Positions 9,087 to 15,934 are shown, counted from the stretch's first letter. The stretch: 19,130 bases of DNA from Actinomyces sp. ICM47 (GCF_000278725.1 NZ_ALCA01000135.1:1-19130); one strand, 5' to 3'. The notes: generated by a model not told the origin, from the sequence alone. Made by a program: numbers and translations.

Positions 9087-9109
9087 GGGACCTCCTTGGA
9101 TCACCCAAC

Positions 9110-9138
9110 AACATAGGTCGCGGGTGTTGTCCAGTCAA
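9110..9138 (-). promoter_or_regulatory. Promoter of the activase gene
   Basis: On the minus strand TTGACT (9138-9133) is followed after exactly 17 nt by TATGTT (9115-9110). Transcription would begin near 9103, giving a leader of about 17 nt that carries the strong AAGGAGGT ribosome binding site. Confidence 0.7.
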
Positions 9139-9249
9139 AGGTATGGATTCCCTTCCCTAAAAACCACAGTAAAACGGCATAGATCCGGGGAAAATCACCT
9201 GTCCGACAGCGAAGGGTACGGAGGGGAAGCACAACACGTCCGACAAGAA

Positions 9250-9420
9250 TTACAACATGTGAAGCGTTTCAAAATTAGACTCTTCAGCAAGATAGTGACC
9301 GTCATGGTTTGTCTGTACCCACGCGGCACCGCGCTGCCTACGCACCCACCCCGCCACGGCCTCGGCGTCAAATCCCCAACGAACACCAACAGCACCAAGC
9401 GGCTGAATCGTAGCTACCAT
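9250..9420 (-). CDS. Possible small protein, 56 residues, unknown function
   Basis: A short minus-strand frame begins MVATIQPLGAVGVRWGFDAE and ends NFETLHML. It is bounded upstream by an in-frame stop and fills the otherwise empty stretch between the activase promoter and the Abi block. Its composition reads like a real soluble protein: balanced hydrophobics, a basic segment WVRRQRG, and an acidic tail. I do not recognise it, and no clear ribosome binding site precedes the ATG. It may be a remnant of a DNA-binding or mobile-element protein, or chance. The rest of 9139-9510 holds nothing else that I can support. Confidence 0.3.
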   Translation of the reverse strand: MVATIQPLGAVGVRWGFDAEAVAGWVRRQRGAAWVQTNHDGHYLAEESNFETLHML

Positions 9421-9510
9421 GAACTTGCAGACAAGCCCGCCTCATCGCACGCTAAGCTAGTCATACGATACGAGCAGGCCGCCACGTCACAGGCCCGGGA
9501 GGGGATCAGT

Positions 9511-9867
9511 ATGAGTGGACGTATCACGTACCGCGACACGAAACCCTTTTGTGTTCCCGCATCGCTTGATGAACTCGCGGGTCCATCCACGGGCATCGTG
9601 CATCTCCCCGTGCGCTTGAGCTGGGCACCGGGGGATGGTTCCTTTAGCCTTGATGACGACGGCGAACGAACGACGGTCTACCAATGCGTCATCGGTGAGG
9701 GCAGCGTGGAAGACCAACGACGCTACCTCAACTGCGACATCCTCAGCAACATGTGGCCAACACTGCGCCTTGACCTGGCGATCACAGCCGCATGGGAAAA
9801 CCGCTTCAAGGCACTGTGCGGGAGGAACAGATGGCTCACTCTGTACAAGAGACGCAGCGCCAGCTAA
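9511..9867 (+). CDS. Small conserved actinobacterial protein, partner of the AbiEii-like gene
   Basis: A 118-residue soluble protein. The ATG is supported by GGGAGGGG (9497-9504) 6 nt upstream; the frame is open further 5' but without a good start. The pattern LPVRLSW ... VYQCVIGEGSVEDQRRYLN ... MWPTLRLDLAITAAWE resembles a protein often found just upstream of AbiEii-type nucleotidyltransferases in mycobacteria and other actinobacteria (recollection, not searched). Its 3' end overlaps the start of the next gene by 37 nt, so the two are translationally linked. By position it could be the antitoxin or regulatory partner. No helix-turn-helix is evident, so that role is an inference. Confidence 0.7.
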   Translation: MSGRITYRDTKPFCVPASLDELAGPSTGIVHLPVRLSWAPGDGSFSLDDDGERTTVYQCVIGEGSVEDQRRYLNCDILSNMWPTLRLDLAITAAWENRFKALCGRNRWLTLYKRRSAS

Positions 9868-10492
9868 TCGCATGCGCACTCGAGGTCCTCGCAGATGCGG
9901 CTTCGCCCTCGCTGGTTCAGGCGCGATCCGTGAACACGGGATGACGCAGCGACCCACCAACGACATTGACCTCTTCACGGTCATGCAAGCCTCCACGCGG
10001 TTCCCTCACGCAGTAGACAGCCTCATTGAACACCTCACTGCCAACGACTACGACGTCACCATCGAACGCGTAAGCCCCTCTTTCGCCCAGCTCTCAGTCA
10101 CACCACCGCACGGGGTTCCACTCAGCGTTGATCTCGCTATCGACTGGCGCGCCCACACACCTGTTCGCCTCGACGTTGGCCCCGTTCTTGACATTGAGGA
10201 CGCCGTCGGCAACAAACTGAGCGCCCTGTACTCCAGGAGCTACCCCCGCGACTATCTCGACGTCGATGCGATCCGCTCCACCGGAACGATCAGCGATGCG
10301 CGCCTCATCGAGCTCCTTCAGGAACGCGACGCAGGCTTCGACGTAGGATTCTTTACAGAGTGTCTGCGCGGAGCACACAGCATCAGCCTGACACAAGTTG
10401 CGGCCTACGGTATCAATGCCTCGCAGCTCCATACAATCCAACAACGTTTCCACGCCTGGGCCGACGACATCGACAATCAATGCAACGAATAG
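9831..10492 (+). pseudogene. AbiEii/AbiGii-type nucleotidyltransferase, frameshifted near its N-terminus
   Basis: Translation should start at ATG 9831, which has GGAGGA (9821-9826) 4 nt upstream and gives MAHSVQETQRQLIACALEVL. At about 9900 the frame must shift for the family sequence to continue. The other frame reads FALAGSGAIREHG and then RPTNDIDLF, together the GS...DxD signature of AbiEii nucleotidyltransferases. One missing base in a Gly codon (GC at 9900-9901) explains this. Later landmarks are PVRLDVGPVLDIEDAVGNKL and RDYLDVDAI, with the conserved Lys and Asp. Without correction the first frame stops at TGA 9942-9944, which overlaps an ATG at 9941 (ATGA) that would give a 183-residue protein lacking the GS motif. 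AbiEii toxins modify nucleic acid or nucleotide targets in abortive infection. This may be a real pseudogene, a programmed frameshift or a base-call error. Confidence 0.75.
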
Positions 10493-10540
10493 CCGCAAAG
10501 ACGGCGTGACTTCCTCCGACGTGAATCCCCACCACTCACA

Positions 10541-10595
10541 GACGAGGCATGCAACCTCGTCATGCCTGCCGTGCCTGCCCCGCCACGGCCTCGTC
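10541..10595 (+). terminator. Terminator-like hairpin after the AbiEii gene
   Basis: GACGAGG (10541-10547) pairs with CCTCGTC (10555-10561). A second partner, GCCTCGTC at 10588-10595, could form an alternative longer stem, and GCCGTG/CACGGC lies between them. The site is 49 nt past the nucleotidyltransferase stop. No strong T-run follows, so efficiency is uncertain. Confidence 0.45.
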
Positions 10596-10630
10596 ACGCC
10601 TTTAGCGCACGCCGTGCCTCACTCTTCCGC

Positions 10631-10802
10631 CCGCTAACCTTCTATTCCGCACGTAAACCCTCTTACCTGCACGTGGGCAGGGCCGCCCACGTACGGAATA
10701 GCGGGTTAGCGTGCGGATCAGAGGTCCCACACGCGGAAATAGCGGGTGAACGCGCGCCGCTTAGGAAGCATCCGCCGCGAGTCGGTGCGAGCTATTTCGC
10801 AC
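10631..10802. repeat. Cluster of four imperfect repeats, two in each orientation
   Basis: Copies of a unit close to GTGCGGAATAGCGGGTTAGC occur at 10631-10652 (minus), 10691-10716 (plus), 10731-10756 (plus, 40 nt after the previous) and 10785-10802 (minus, shortened). The first two face each other and flank a perfect 8-bp hairpin, ACGTGGGC (10671-10678) with GCCCACGT (10685-10692). TATTCCG (10643-10649) and CGGAATA (10694-10700) extend the symmetry. The last copy is itself a palindrome, GTGCGA...TCGCAC. No gene is found in 10493-11012 apart from this cluster and the Abi_2 leader. Confidence 0.6.
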
Positions 10803-10882
10803 AACCGCGCATTGAGGGCTGCGGATGAGCCAAACACACTGGCGTAAGTACTTCAATCCCAGCAGATCTCACAGATCGACCT

Positions 10883-10912
10883 TTGACTGGCGGGCACAGA
10901 TAGCAGTAGACT
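10883..10912 (+). promoter_or_regulatory. Promoter of the Abi_2 leader, with operator-like inverted repeat over the -10
   Basis: TTGACT (10883-10888) and TAGACT (10907-10912) are separated by 18 nt, a good actinobacterial sigma-70 pattern. The -10 is overlapped by the perfect inverted repeat AGCAG (10902-10906) TAGA CTGCT (10911-10915), a possible repressor site. Transcription would start near 10919, about 94 nt ahead of the gene. Confidence 0.6.
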
Positions 10913-10918
10913 GCTGCT

Positions 10919-10995
10919 ACTACGTCAGATGCCCAGGGGTTCTGCTCCAGGGTATCGGGGGGTCGGATCTCAGATTCGGCCCCCTCATAATTTTC
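10919..10995 (+). ncRNA. Candidate small structured RNA ahead of the Abi_2 HEPN gene
   Basis: Between the promoter and the gene the transcript can form two hairpins. The first is CCCAGGGG (10932-10939) with CTCCAGGG (10945-10952), one A-A mismatch. The second is the terminator-like stem at 10958-10984. An RNA of about 77 nt ending in the T-rich tract at 10985-10994 is predicted. RNA-antitoxin systems of type III have this layout before an RNase toxin, and structured RNAs have been reported upstream of some AbiF-like genes. I cannot compare this one to any covariance model. It could equally be only an attenuated mRNA leader. Confidence 0.35.
10958..10994 (+). terminator. Strong intrinsic-terminator-like hairpin 18 nt before the Abi_2 start
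   Basis: GGGGGTCGGATCT (10958-10970) pairs with AGATTCGGCCCCC (10972-10984) along its full length with two G-T wobbles, in practice a 12-bp stem with a 3-nt loop. TCATAATTTT follows at once. It sits between a promoter and the coding start, so it must either end a short RNA, attenuate the Abi_2 mRNA, or stop read-through from upstream. Confidence 0.7.
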
Positions 10996-11012
10996 GGTAC
11001 AGCGAGGTCCGC

Positions 11013-12239
11013 ATGAAGCAGTGCATCACCGTTGATGAGCAGATTGCCCTACTGAAGAATCACGGAGTCTCCTTCGACCTCATGTCTGAGGCAGAGGCCC
11101 GAGAGTTCTTATATTCGCGCTCCTATTTCTTCAAAATCAAGTCCTACGAACGCAACTACACCCGCATCGAAAAGGATCGTTCTTACACCTACTCTGGACT
11201 CGACTTCGGCCACCTCGTCGAGCTGTCATACATCGATTTTACCCTGAGTCGCATCTGCCTCTCACTGGCGCTGAGTACCGAGCATTTTCTCAAAGTTCGA
11301 CTCAATCAGCTCATTATGAACGATCCTAAACCGGACCTGTCAGAGGTGCTCGTGCGCCGCATTCTCAACGGCGACACATCCTCCATCCGCTCCAACCCCT
11401 ACACCGAGGACATGTGGGTGGCGTGTGATGGCAATCCTTCCATCTGGCACCTGTGGGAATTGCTCCCATTGAACGAACATATCCGCCTCTACTCGTCTTA
11501 CTTCGATTACAGAGGAGAGAGCGCTCCCTTCGCTCACCTGTTACTCATCGTACGTAAGCTCCGAAACGCTGTTTCCCATGGCAACTGCCTGCTCGCCGAT
11601 GTCTCACGTCCTTCGGAACAGCGTCGTCAATCTGGGGGGCAGAAATACGACAAGGAGGTGACGCTCGCGGCCCTTCGTATGTGCGAAGTCAGCCCGCGTC
11701 GTAATTCCGGCAAGAAAAAGGCCCTCAACGAGGCACTGGATCGGCTCGTTGTCAACAACTTCGCTGCTGCCCTTCTCTGCCATCTCGAGTTCGCTGATTC
11801 ACACAAAGCTCTGAACCATATGGTGGCTGATCTCAAGCATTTTAATGAGAGAATCGAGCGGCATCGTCCGCTGTTCTTCGGAGACTTGCACGTCGAAACC
11901 CCGCGCAATCAGCTCGTCAATTCAACACTGAGCGCCATTCAACGTCTGATCGTCGGATATTGCCGACAGGCAGAACGAAAACTCACGAAACTGACACCCA
12001 TCGACTACTCAGCGGCTGTGACCAGACCTGTACACCCGGACTCACGCACGGGCGGCGACGGGGATTGCACGGACCTGGGTAGCCTTGACGCTCGCCCACA
12101 GGGAATCACCGACGCCGAGGCCCAGGTCGGCCCATGCGGACGCCGTGACCCTGGCGGTCACCGAGACTCCGCCCGCGAGCGCGACGCGCACGCTGACAAG
12201 GGAGCCGTCGACGTCGATGCCTGCGACGACGCCGGGTAG
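11013..12239 (+). CDS. Abi_2 (AbiD/AbiF-type) abortive infection protein with HEPN motif
   Basis: A 408-residue protein. The N-terminus TVDEQIALLKNHGVSF, then a SRSYFFKIKSYERNY segment, is typical of the Abi_2 family. RNAVSH at 184-189 fits the R-x4-H active-site motif of HEPN ribonucleases, so the likely activity is RNA cleavage that stops growth on phage infection (family inference). ATG 11013 has CGAGGT (11003-11008) 4 nt upstream; the in-frame ATG at 10929 lies inside the leader hairpins and is rejected. The last 66 codons run antisense through the 3' end of modBC, with a 198-nt convergent overlap. This tail (from about residue 344) is Asp/Arg/Gly-rich and unlike the family, so the original stop codon was probably lost. 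The gene is visibly more AT-rich than modBC, which suggests acquisition. Confidence 0.82.
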   Translation: MKQCITVDEQIALLKNHGVSFDLMSEAEAREFLYSRSYFFKIKSYERNYTRIEKDRSYTYSGLDFGHLVELSYIDFTLSRICLSLALSTEHFLKVRLNQLIMNDPKPDLSEVLVRRILNGDTSSIRSNPYTEDMWVACDGNPSIWHLWELLPLNEHIRLYSSYFDYRGESAPFAHLLLIVRKLRNAVSHGNCLLADVSRPSEQRRQSGGQKYDKEVTLAALRMCEVSPRRNSGKKKALNEALDRLVVNNFAAALLCHLEFADSHKALNHMVADLKHFNERIERHRPLFFGDLHVETPRNQLVNSTLSAIQRLIVGYCRQAERKLTKLTPIDYSAAVTRPVHPDSRTGGDGDCTDLGSLDARPQGITDAEAQVGPCGRRDPGGHRDSARERDAHADKGAVDVDACDDAG

Positions 12240-14063
12240 GACGCTTCGCGGCGAGGCGTGGGGTTCTTCGCGGGAGAGGGCGACGGCCTCGGGCGGGAAG
12301 GTGAGGGCGATGCGCGCCGACTCTTCTCCGGAGGTGGCGCCGTCGGAGGCCGCCCACAGCGTCCCCTCGCCGACGCGCACGCCGACGAGGCCGGGGCGGG
12401 CAACAGCCGACCCGGTGACGATGTTGAGTCCGGCCAGGCGGGCTGCGAACACCGACGTGGGCGAGGCGAGCACGCGGGCGGGTTCGCCTTCCTCGACGAT
12501 GCTCCCCTCCCCCATGACGATCATGTGGGAAGCGAGGGCCAGGACTTCGGCAATGTCGTGCGAGACGAGCAGGGTCGTGATGCCCGCGCCCGTGAGGCGC
12601 TCGCGCAGGACAGCGGAGACCTGGGCGGTGGCTTCGACGTCGAGGGCAGCGGTCGGCTCGTCGAGGATGAGCACATCGGGGCGGAACACGAGCGCGCGGG
12701 CGATGGCGACGCGGGCGGCTTGGCCGCCAGACAGGTCGGAGGCACGCCGGTGGGCAAGGTCGGCGATACCCACGGCGCGCAACTGCTCGAGGGCGACTGC
12801 CCGGGCCTCAGCTCGCCCGACGCCGCGCACGCGTAGCGGGAACGCGACGTTGCTGAGGACGCTCATGTGCGTGAAGATGCGCGGCGCCTGGGAAACCATG
12901 GCAACGCCGCGCCGCCGCGCAGGCACGAAGGTGGCGGCGTCGTCGACGAGGCGCTCGCCGATCTGCGCGCGACCGGAGTCGAGCCGCAGAGTCCCGGCGA
13001 CAACTTGGGCGAGCGTGGACTTGCCAGCACCGTTATGCCCGACGACGGCCGTCACGAGGCCTGGGCTCAGACGCGCGTCCACGTCCCAGCCGCGCTCACT
13101 CACCGTCCCGGCGACGCGGACAGCGGCGGCAGAAGCGTCGTCACCGGAATCACCGATGCCGGATTCTCGGTGAGCCGCCAGAGATCCATCGGCGCGTGCA
13201 CCCGAGGCAATCCCAGACGCAGAACCGCACCCCGACCTCGTCGATGACAAACGCGAACGCACGAGGGAGGCGACGCTCCCCCACGGGGTTTCCGTCAGCG
13301 CGACGACGAGTGCCGCGACGCCGAGGAGTACGACGCCGAGCGCGAGGGCCAGGTCGGCATCGGACTCGCGTGCCAAGTAGATCTGGAGCGGCATCGTGCG
13401 GGTCACGCCCTGCATGGACCCTGCGAACGTGAGGGTCGCTCCGAACTCGCCGAGGCATCGGGCCAGCGCGAGAGCTGCACCGCGCCCCAGACCGGGCAGA
13501 ACGGTCGGCAACGTGATCTGCCAAAAGACGCGCGAGGGCGAAGCCCCCAGGGAGGAGGCCATCTCGTCGAGGCCGCGCTCACGGGCGCGCAGCGCGGATT
13601 CGAGGGTGACGATGAGGAAGGGCAGGGAGACGAAGACCTGCGCGATGACGACGGCTGTCGTCGTAAAAGCGATGTCGAGGTCGGCACCGCTCAGCAGGGC
13701 ACCCAGCGTCGAGCGCCTGCCGAAGGCCGAGAGCAGTGCGATGCCGGCGACGACGGGCGGCAGCGAGAGCGGCAGGGCGACGAGGATGCGAGCAGCGCGT
13801 ACGCCCCGCCATGAGCGCGAGAGGATAAGTGCGGCGGGAACACCGAGGAGGAGGTCGACGCCGAGGGCCACAGCGCACGTGCGTAGCGACAAACTGAGGG
13901 CGGCGGCGGCCTCGGGCGTCGCGAGTGTGGTCCCTAGAGTTCCCCAGTTGACGCGCCCCAGCATGAAGGCGAGGGGCAGCAGCAGGAAGCAGAGGGCGAG
14001 CGCGCCGAGGCCCCCCGCCCAGACGGGCAGGGGGCTGACGGCGGGCGTCCTGCGTGAGGTCAT
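12042..14063 (-). CDS. modBC: Molybdate ABC transporter, fused permease and ATPase (ModB-ModC)
   Basis: A 673-residue fusion that transports molybdate across the cytoplasmic membrane with ModA. Residues about 12-265 are the ModB permease, with several hydrophobic helices and the EAA loop (EMASSLGASPSRVFWQITLP, 167-186) that contacts the ATPase. A Ser/Ala/Gly-rich linker spans about 268-312. Residues about 315-540 are the ModC ATPase: Walker A GHNGAGKST (342-350), signature LSGGQ (444-448), Walker B LILDEP (465-470) and switch His in SHD (501-503). The tail (about 548-670) resembles the TOBE/MOP molybdate-sensing domain. The ATG lies 9 nt after the modA stop with only a weak ribosome binding site, so translation is probably coupled. 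Its 3' end overlaps the convergent Abi_2 frame, and no separate terminator is seen. Confidence 0.92.
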   Translation of the reverse strand: MTSRRTPAVSPLPVWAGGLGALALCFLLLPLAFMLGRVNWGTLGTTLATPEAAAALSLSLRTCAVALGVDLLLGVPAALILSRSWRGVRAARILVALPLSLPPVVAGIALLSAFGRRSTLGALLSGADLDIAFTTTAVVIAQVFVSLPFLIVTLESALRARERGLDEMASSLGASPSRVFWQITLPTVLPGLGRGAALALARCLGEFGATLTFAGSMQGVTRTMPLQIYLARESDADLALALGVVLLGVAALVVALTETPWGSVASLVRSRLSSTRSGCGSASGIASGARADGSLAAHRESGIGDSGDDASAAAVRVAGTVSERGWDVDARLSPGLVTAVVGHNGAGKSTLAQVVAGTLRLDSGRAQIGERLVDDAATFVPARRRGVAMVSQAPRIFTHMSVLSNVAFPLRVRGVGRAEARAVALEQLRAVGIADLAHRRASDLSGGQAARVAIARALVFRPDVLILDEPTAALDVEATAQVSAVLRERLTGAGITTLLVSHDIAEVLALASHMIVMGEGSIVEEGEPARVLASPTSVFAARLAGLNIVTGSAVARPGLVGVRVGEGTLWAASDGATSGEESARIALTFPPEAVALSREEPHASPRSVLPGVVAGIDVDGSLVSVRVALAGGVSVTARVTASAWADLGLGVGDSLWASVKATQVRAIPVAARA

Positions 14064-14072
14064 GCGTCGACG

Positions 14073-14873
14073 CTACTTGACGGCAGGAGTGAAGCCAGCC
14101 TCACTGAGGAGGGCCTGTCCTTCCTCGGAGAGGACCAGGTCGATCCACTTCTGCCCGTAGTCCTTCTTCGTGGAGGCGCTCACGAGCGCGATCGGGTACT
14201 CGTTGACGGCCTCGTCGGCACCCTGGATATCGACGGTGTCAACGGCGTCACCCTCGGCCAGGGCATCGGACTTGTAGACGATGCCGGCGTCGGCCTGGCC
14301 GGAGGACACCTTGCCGCGCACGTCGGTGACGGCCTGTTCCTCGGAGACGGGGTGCAGGGTCACGCCGAGCTTCTCGGTGAGGGTCTTGGTGAGCTTGCCG
14401 CAGGGAACCTCGGGCGCGCAGATGACCAGCTTAACGCCGTCGAGTGAGGAGTCGAGACCGGTGATGCCCGCCGGGTTACCGGGCGTCGTAATGAGGGTGA
14501 GGCTGTTAGACGCGAAGAGGGTCTGGTCGTCGACCTGGGAGGCGTCGGCGGCCTTCTTCATGGTGGACTCGTTCGCGGTGGCCAGGACATCGACGTCTGC
14601 ACCCTCGCCGAGCTGGGTGACCAGGTCCTGCGACCCGGCGAAGTTGAAGCGGACATCGACGTCCGGGTAGGCGGCCTCGAAGGAGGTTTCGAGTTCCTCG
14701 AAGGTCTCGGTCAGCGAGGCGGCGGCGTAGACGTTGAGAACGACCTCGCGGGAGGGGACCGTTGCGTTGTCGGACGAGGCCGTGGAGTCGGCGGCGGGGG
14801 TCGTGCCGCCCGAGCAGGCGGCGAGGGCCAGGGCGGCAGCACCCACGAGGGGGAGGAAGCGGAGGGAACGCAC
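14073..14873 (-). CDS. modA: Molybdate-binding lipoprotein ModA
   Basis: A 266-residue extracytoplasmic solute-binding protein. The GTG start at 14873 is chosen because AAAGGAGA lies just upstream and the signal peptide begins correctly there; the earlier ATG at 14948 would span the promoter. The signal is RSLRFLPLVGAAALALAACS with lipobox LAAC, Cys20 being the lipidated residue. The mature protein starts with an Asp/Ser/Thr-rich spacer, then VLNVYAAASLTETFEEL, typical of ModA with the AASL oxyanion-binding turn. RFNFAGSQDLVTQL and QADAGIVYKSDAL are further ModA landmarks. It delivers molybdate or tungstate to the ModBC protein encoded immediately downstream. Confidence 0.93.
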   Translation of the reverse strand: MRSLRFLPLVGAAALALAACSGGTTPAADSTASSDNATVPSREVVLNVYAAASLTETFEELETSFEAAYPDVDVRFNFAGSQDLVTQLGEGADVDVLATANESTMKKAADASQVDDQTLFASNSLTLITTPGNPAGITGLDSSLDGVKLVICAPEVPCGKLTKTLTEKLGVTLHPVSEEQAVTDVRGKVSSGQADAGIVYKSDALAEGDAVDTVDIQGADEAVNEYPIALVSASTKKDYGQKWIDLVLSEEGQALLSEAGFTPAVK

Positions 14874-14908
14874 AGGGATCTCCTTTTGAGAGGGGATTGA
14901 ACGCGATA

Positions 14909-14937
14909 AATCTAACAAGTGCAATGCGGCCAGGCAA
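14909..14937 (-). promoter_or_regulatory. Promoter of modA-modBC
   Basis: On the minus strand TTGCCT (14937-14932) and TAGATT (14914-14909) are separated by 17 nt. The predicted start near 14902 leaves a leader of about 30 nt. I see no ModE-type palindrome and no room for a molybdenum-cofactor riboswitch in the leader. Confidence 0.6.
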
Positions 14938-15174
14938 CAGGCCGCCACGACAACAATCTGCCGACTCTGGACGCCTTCATTCTCAAGGAAAATACCCCTA
15001 CCTGTTTAATTCGCTCTCACCCCGCTTAAAAAACTCACGGGAGATCACCGACCTCCGATCCACCACACGAACCGCACCCGGAGCATGCAAGCCAGCAATT
15101 GCCTCGGCCCCACCGGACATAAAACGCACCCACACCCCGTACCCTCACAGCCCTCTCACACCCACGAAAGGGAC

Positions 15175-15180
15175 TAGGAT
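15175..15180 (+). promoter_or_regulatory. Possible -10 element of the MogA-like gene
   Basis: TAGGAT lies 35 nt upstream of the ATG and fits TANNNT. The -35 region at 17-nt spacing (CCTCTC, 15152-15157) is poor, so this is tentative. The rest of 14938-15170 is an A/C-rich divergent intergenic region in which I see no gene. Confidence 0.3.
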
Positions 15181-15214
15181 CACACTCATACGTAACCGCT
15201 TCTCGGAGGACACC

Positions 15215-15727
15215 ATGCCCAAATCCGTCGACTACGACCTGAGCCAGATCAACGCCCACATCATCGCCTACTCGGACCGCATCCAGCGCGGCACGAAGGA
15301 GGATCGGGCGACCCCCGCATGCGTCGGAGCGCTGACTACGGCAGGCCTGGACCAGGTGACGATGGCCGCGATCCCCGAGAGCGCCGACGTCCTCGACACG
15401 GAAATCCGCGAGGCACTCGCCGCTGGCGCGCGTTTCATTCTGATCCTGGGGGGCTCGGGCTTCGGCGTGGGCAACTATGCGCCCGAAGTCGTCCGCTCGA
15501 TCATCGAGGTCGAGATCCCCGGCATCGCCGAGCAGATCCGCGCCCACGGCCTGACCAACACCCCCCTGTCAGGCCTGTCCCGCGAGGTCGTCGGCGTGAC
15601 CGCGCGAGACTCCTCGGGGGCGCTCATCATTTCCTCCCCCGGCTCGCGTGGCGGCGCGCTCGACACCCTCGAGGTGGTCACACCCCTGCTGCCCGCGATC
15701 TTCCACCAGCTCGACGAGCAGCGCTGA
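15215..15727 (+). CDS. MogA/MoaB-like molybdopterin-binding domain protein
   Basis: A 170-residue cytosolic protein of the MoCF_biosynth fold. MogA adenylylates molybdopterin before molybdate insertion. SDRIQRGTKED (20-30) corresponds to the SDR...GERED start of the family. LGGSGFGVGNYAPEV (78-92) corresponds to TGGTGxxxxDVTPE. Later EIPGIAEQIRAHGL, TPLSGLSREVVGV and SSPGSRGG match the family's VPGLAE, LSRxVAG and LPGSPGG segments. The conserved Asp of the DVTPE motif is Asn87 here, and its Thr is Ala89, so adenylyl transfer may be weakened. GGAGGA (15205-15210) stands 4 nt before the ATG. Its place divergent from modA-modBC supports a role in molybdenum cofactor metabolism. Confidence 0.8.
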   Translation: MPKSVDYDLSQINAHIIAYSDRIQRGTKEDRATPACVGALTTAGLDQVTMAAIPESADVLDTEIREALAAGARFILILGGSGFGVGNYAPEVVRSIIEVEIPGIAEQIRAHGLTNTPLSGLSREVVGVTARDSSGALIISSPGSRGGALDTLEVVTPLLPAIFHQLDEQR

Positions 15728-15798
15728 CCACCACGCAGCAACAGACGAGGCCTCGGCTCGTTAGTGTCCGGGGGCGGCGGCGAGGCCTGGCCGGGCTT

Positions 15799-15843
15799 CG
15801 AGATCGATCACTCCGAGCCGTAGGCTCGAGTGTGGCGATCTCG
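15799..15843. repeat. Long imperfect hairpin between convergent genes
   Basis: CGAGATCG (15799-15806) pairs with CGATCTCG (15836-15843). Inside it CACTCCGAGCC pairs with GGCTCGAGTG apart from one bulged C, around a GTA loop. It lies between the MogA-like gene (+) and the surface-protein remnant (-). It may act as a bidirectional terminator, although no T-run follows. It adjoins an 18-nt sequence that also occurs at 27-44. Confidence 0.5.
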
Positions 15844-15879
15844 CGGGCGGGCCGCCGTGGGCCGCCGCCCGCGGACACC

Positions 15880-15921
15880 GGAAACGAACGAGGCCGCGGC
15901 GCACGCACGCCACAGCCTCGT
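15880..15921 (-). terminator. Terminator after the surface-protein remnant
   Basis: On the minus strand ACGAGGCTGTGGCG (15921-15908) pairs with CGCCGCGGCCTCGT (15901-15888) through 14 positions, including wobbles, and is followed by TCGTTTCC. It starts 13 nt after the last stop codon of the surface-protein remnant. Confidence 0.65.
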
Positions 15922-15934
15922 CGTTGTCGGAAGG

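Noticed and set aside
10631..10802. CRISPR array
   Set aside because: The repeats differ in orientation and sequence, spacers are not uniform, and no cas genes are present.
12085..14160. Long plus-strand frames opposite modBC (362 and 254 codons)
   Set aside because: They are Arg/Ala/Ser/Pro-rich shadows of modBC without ribosome binding sites or motifs.
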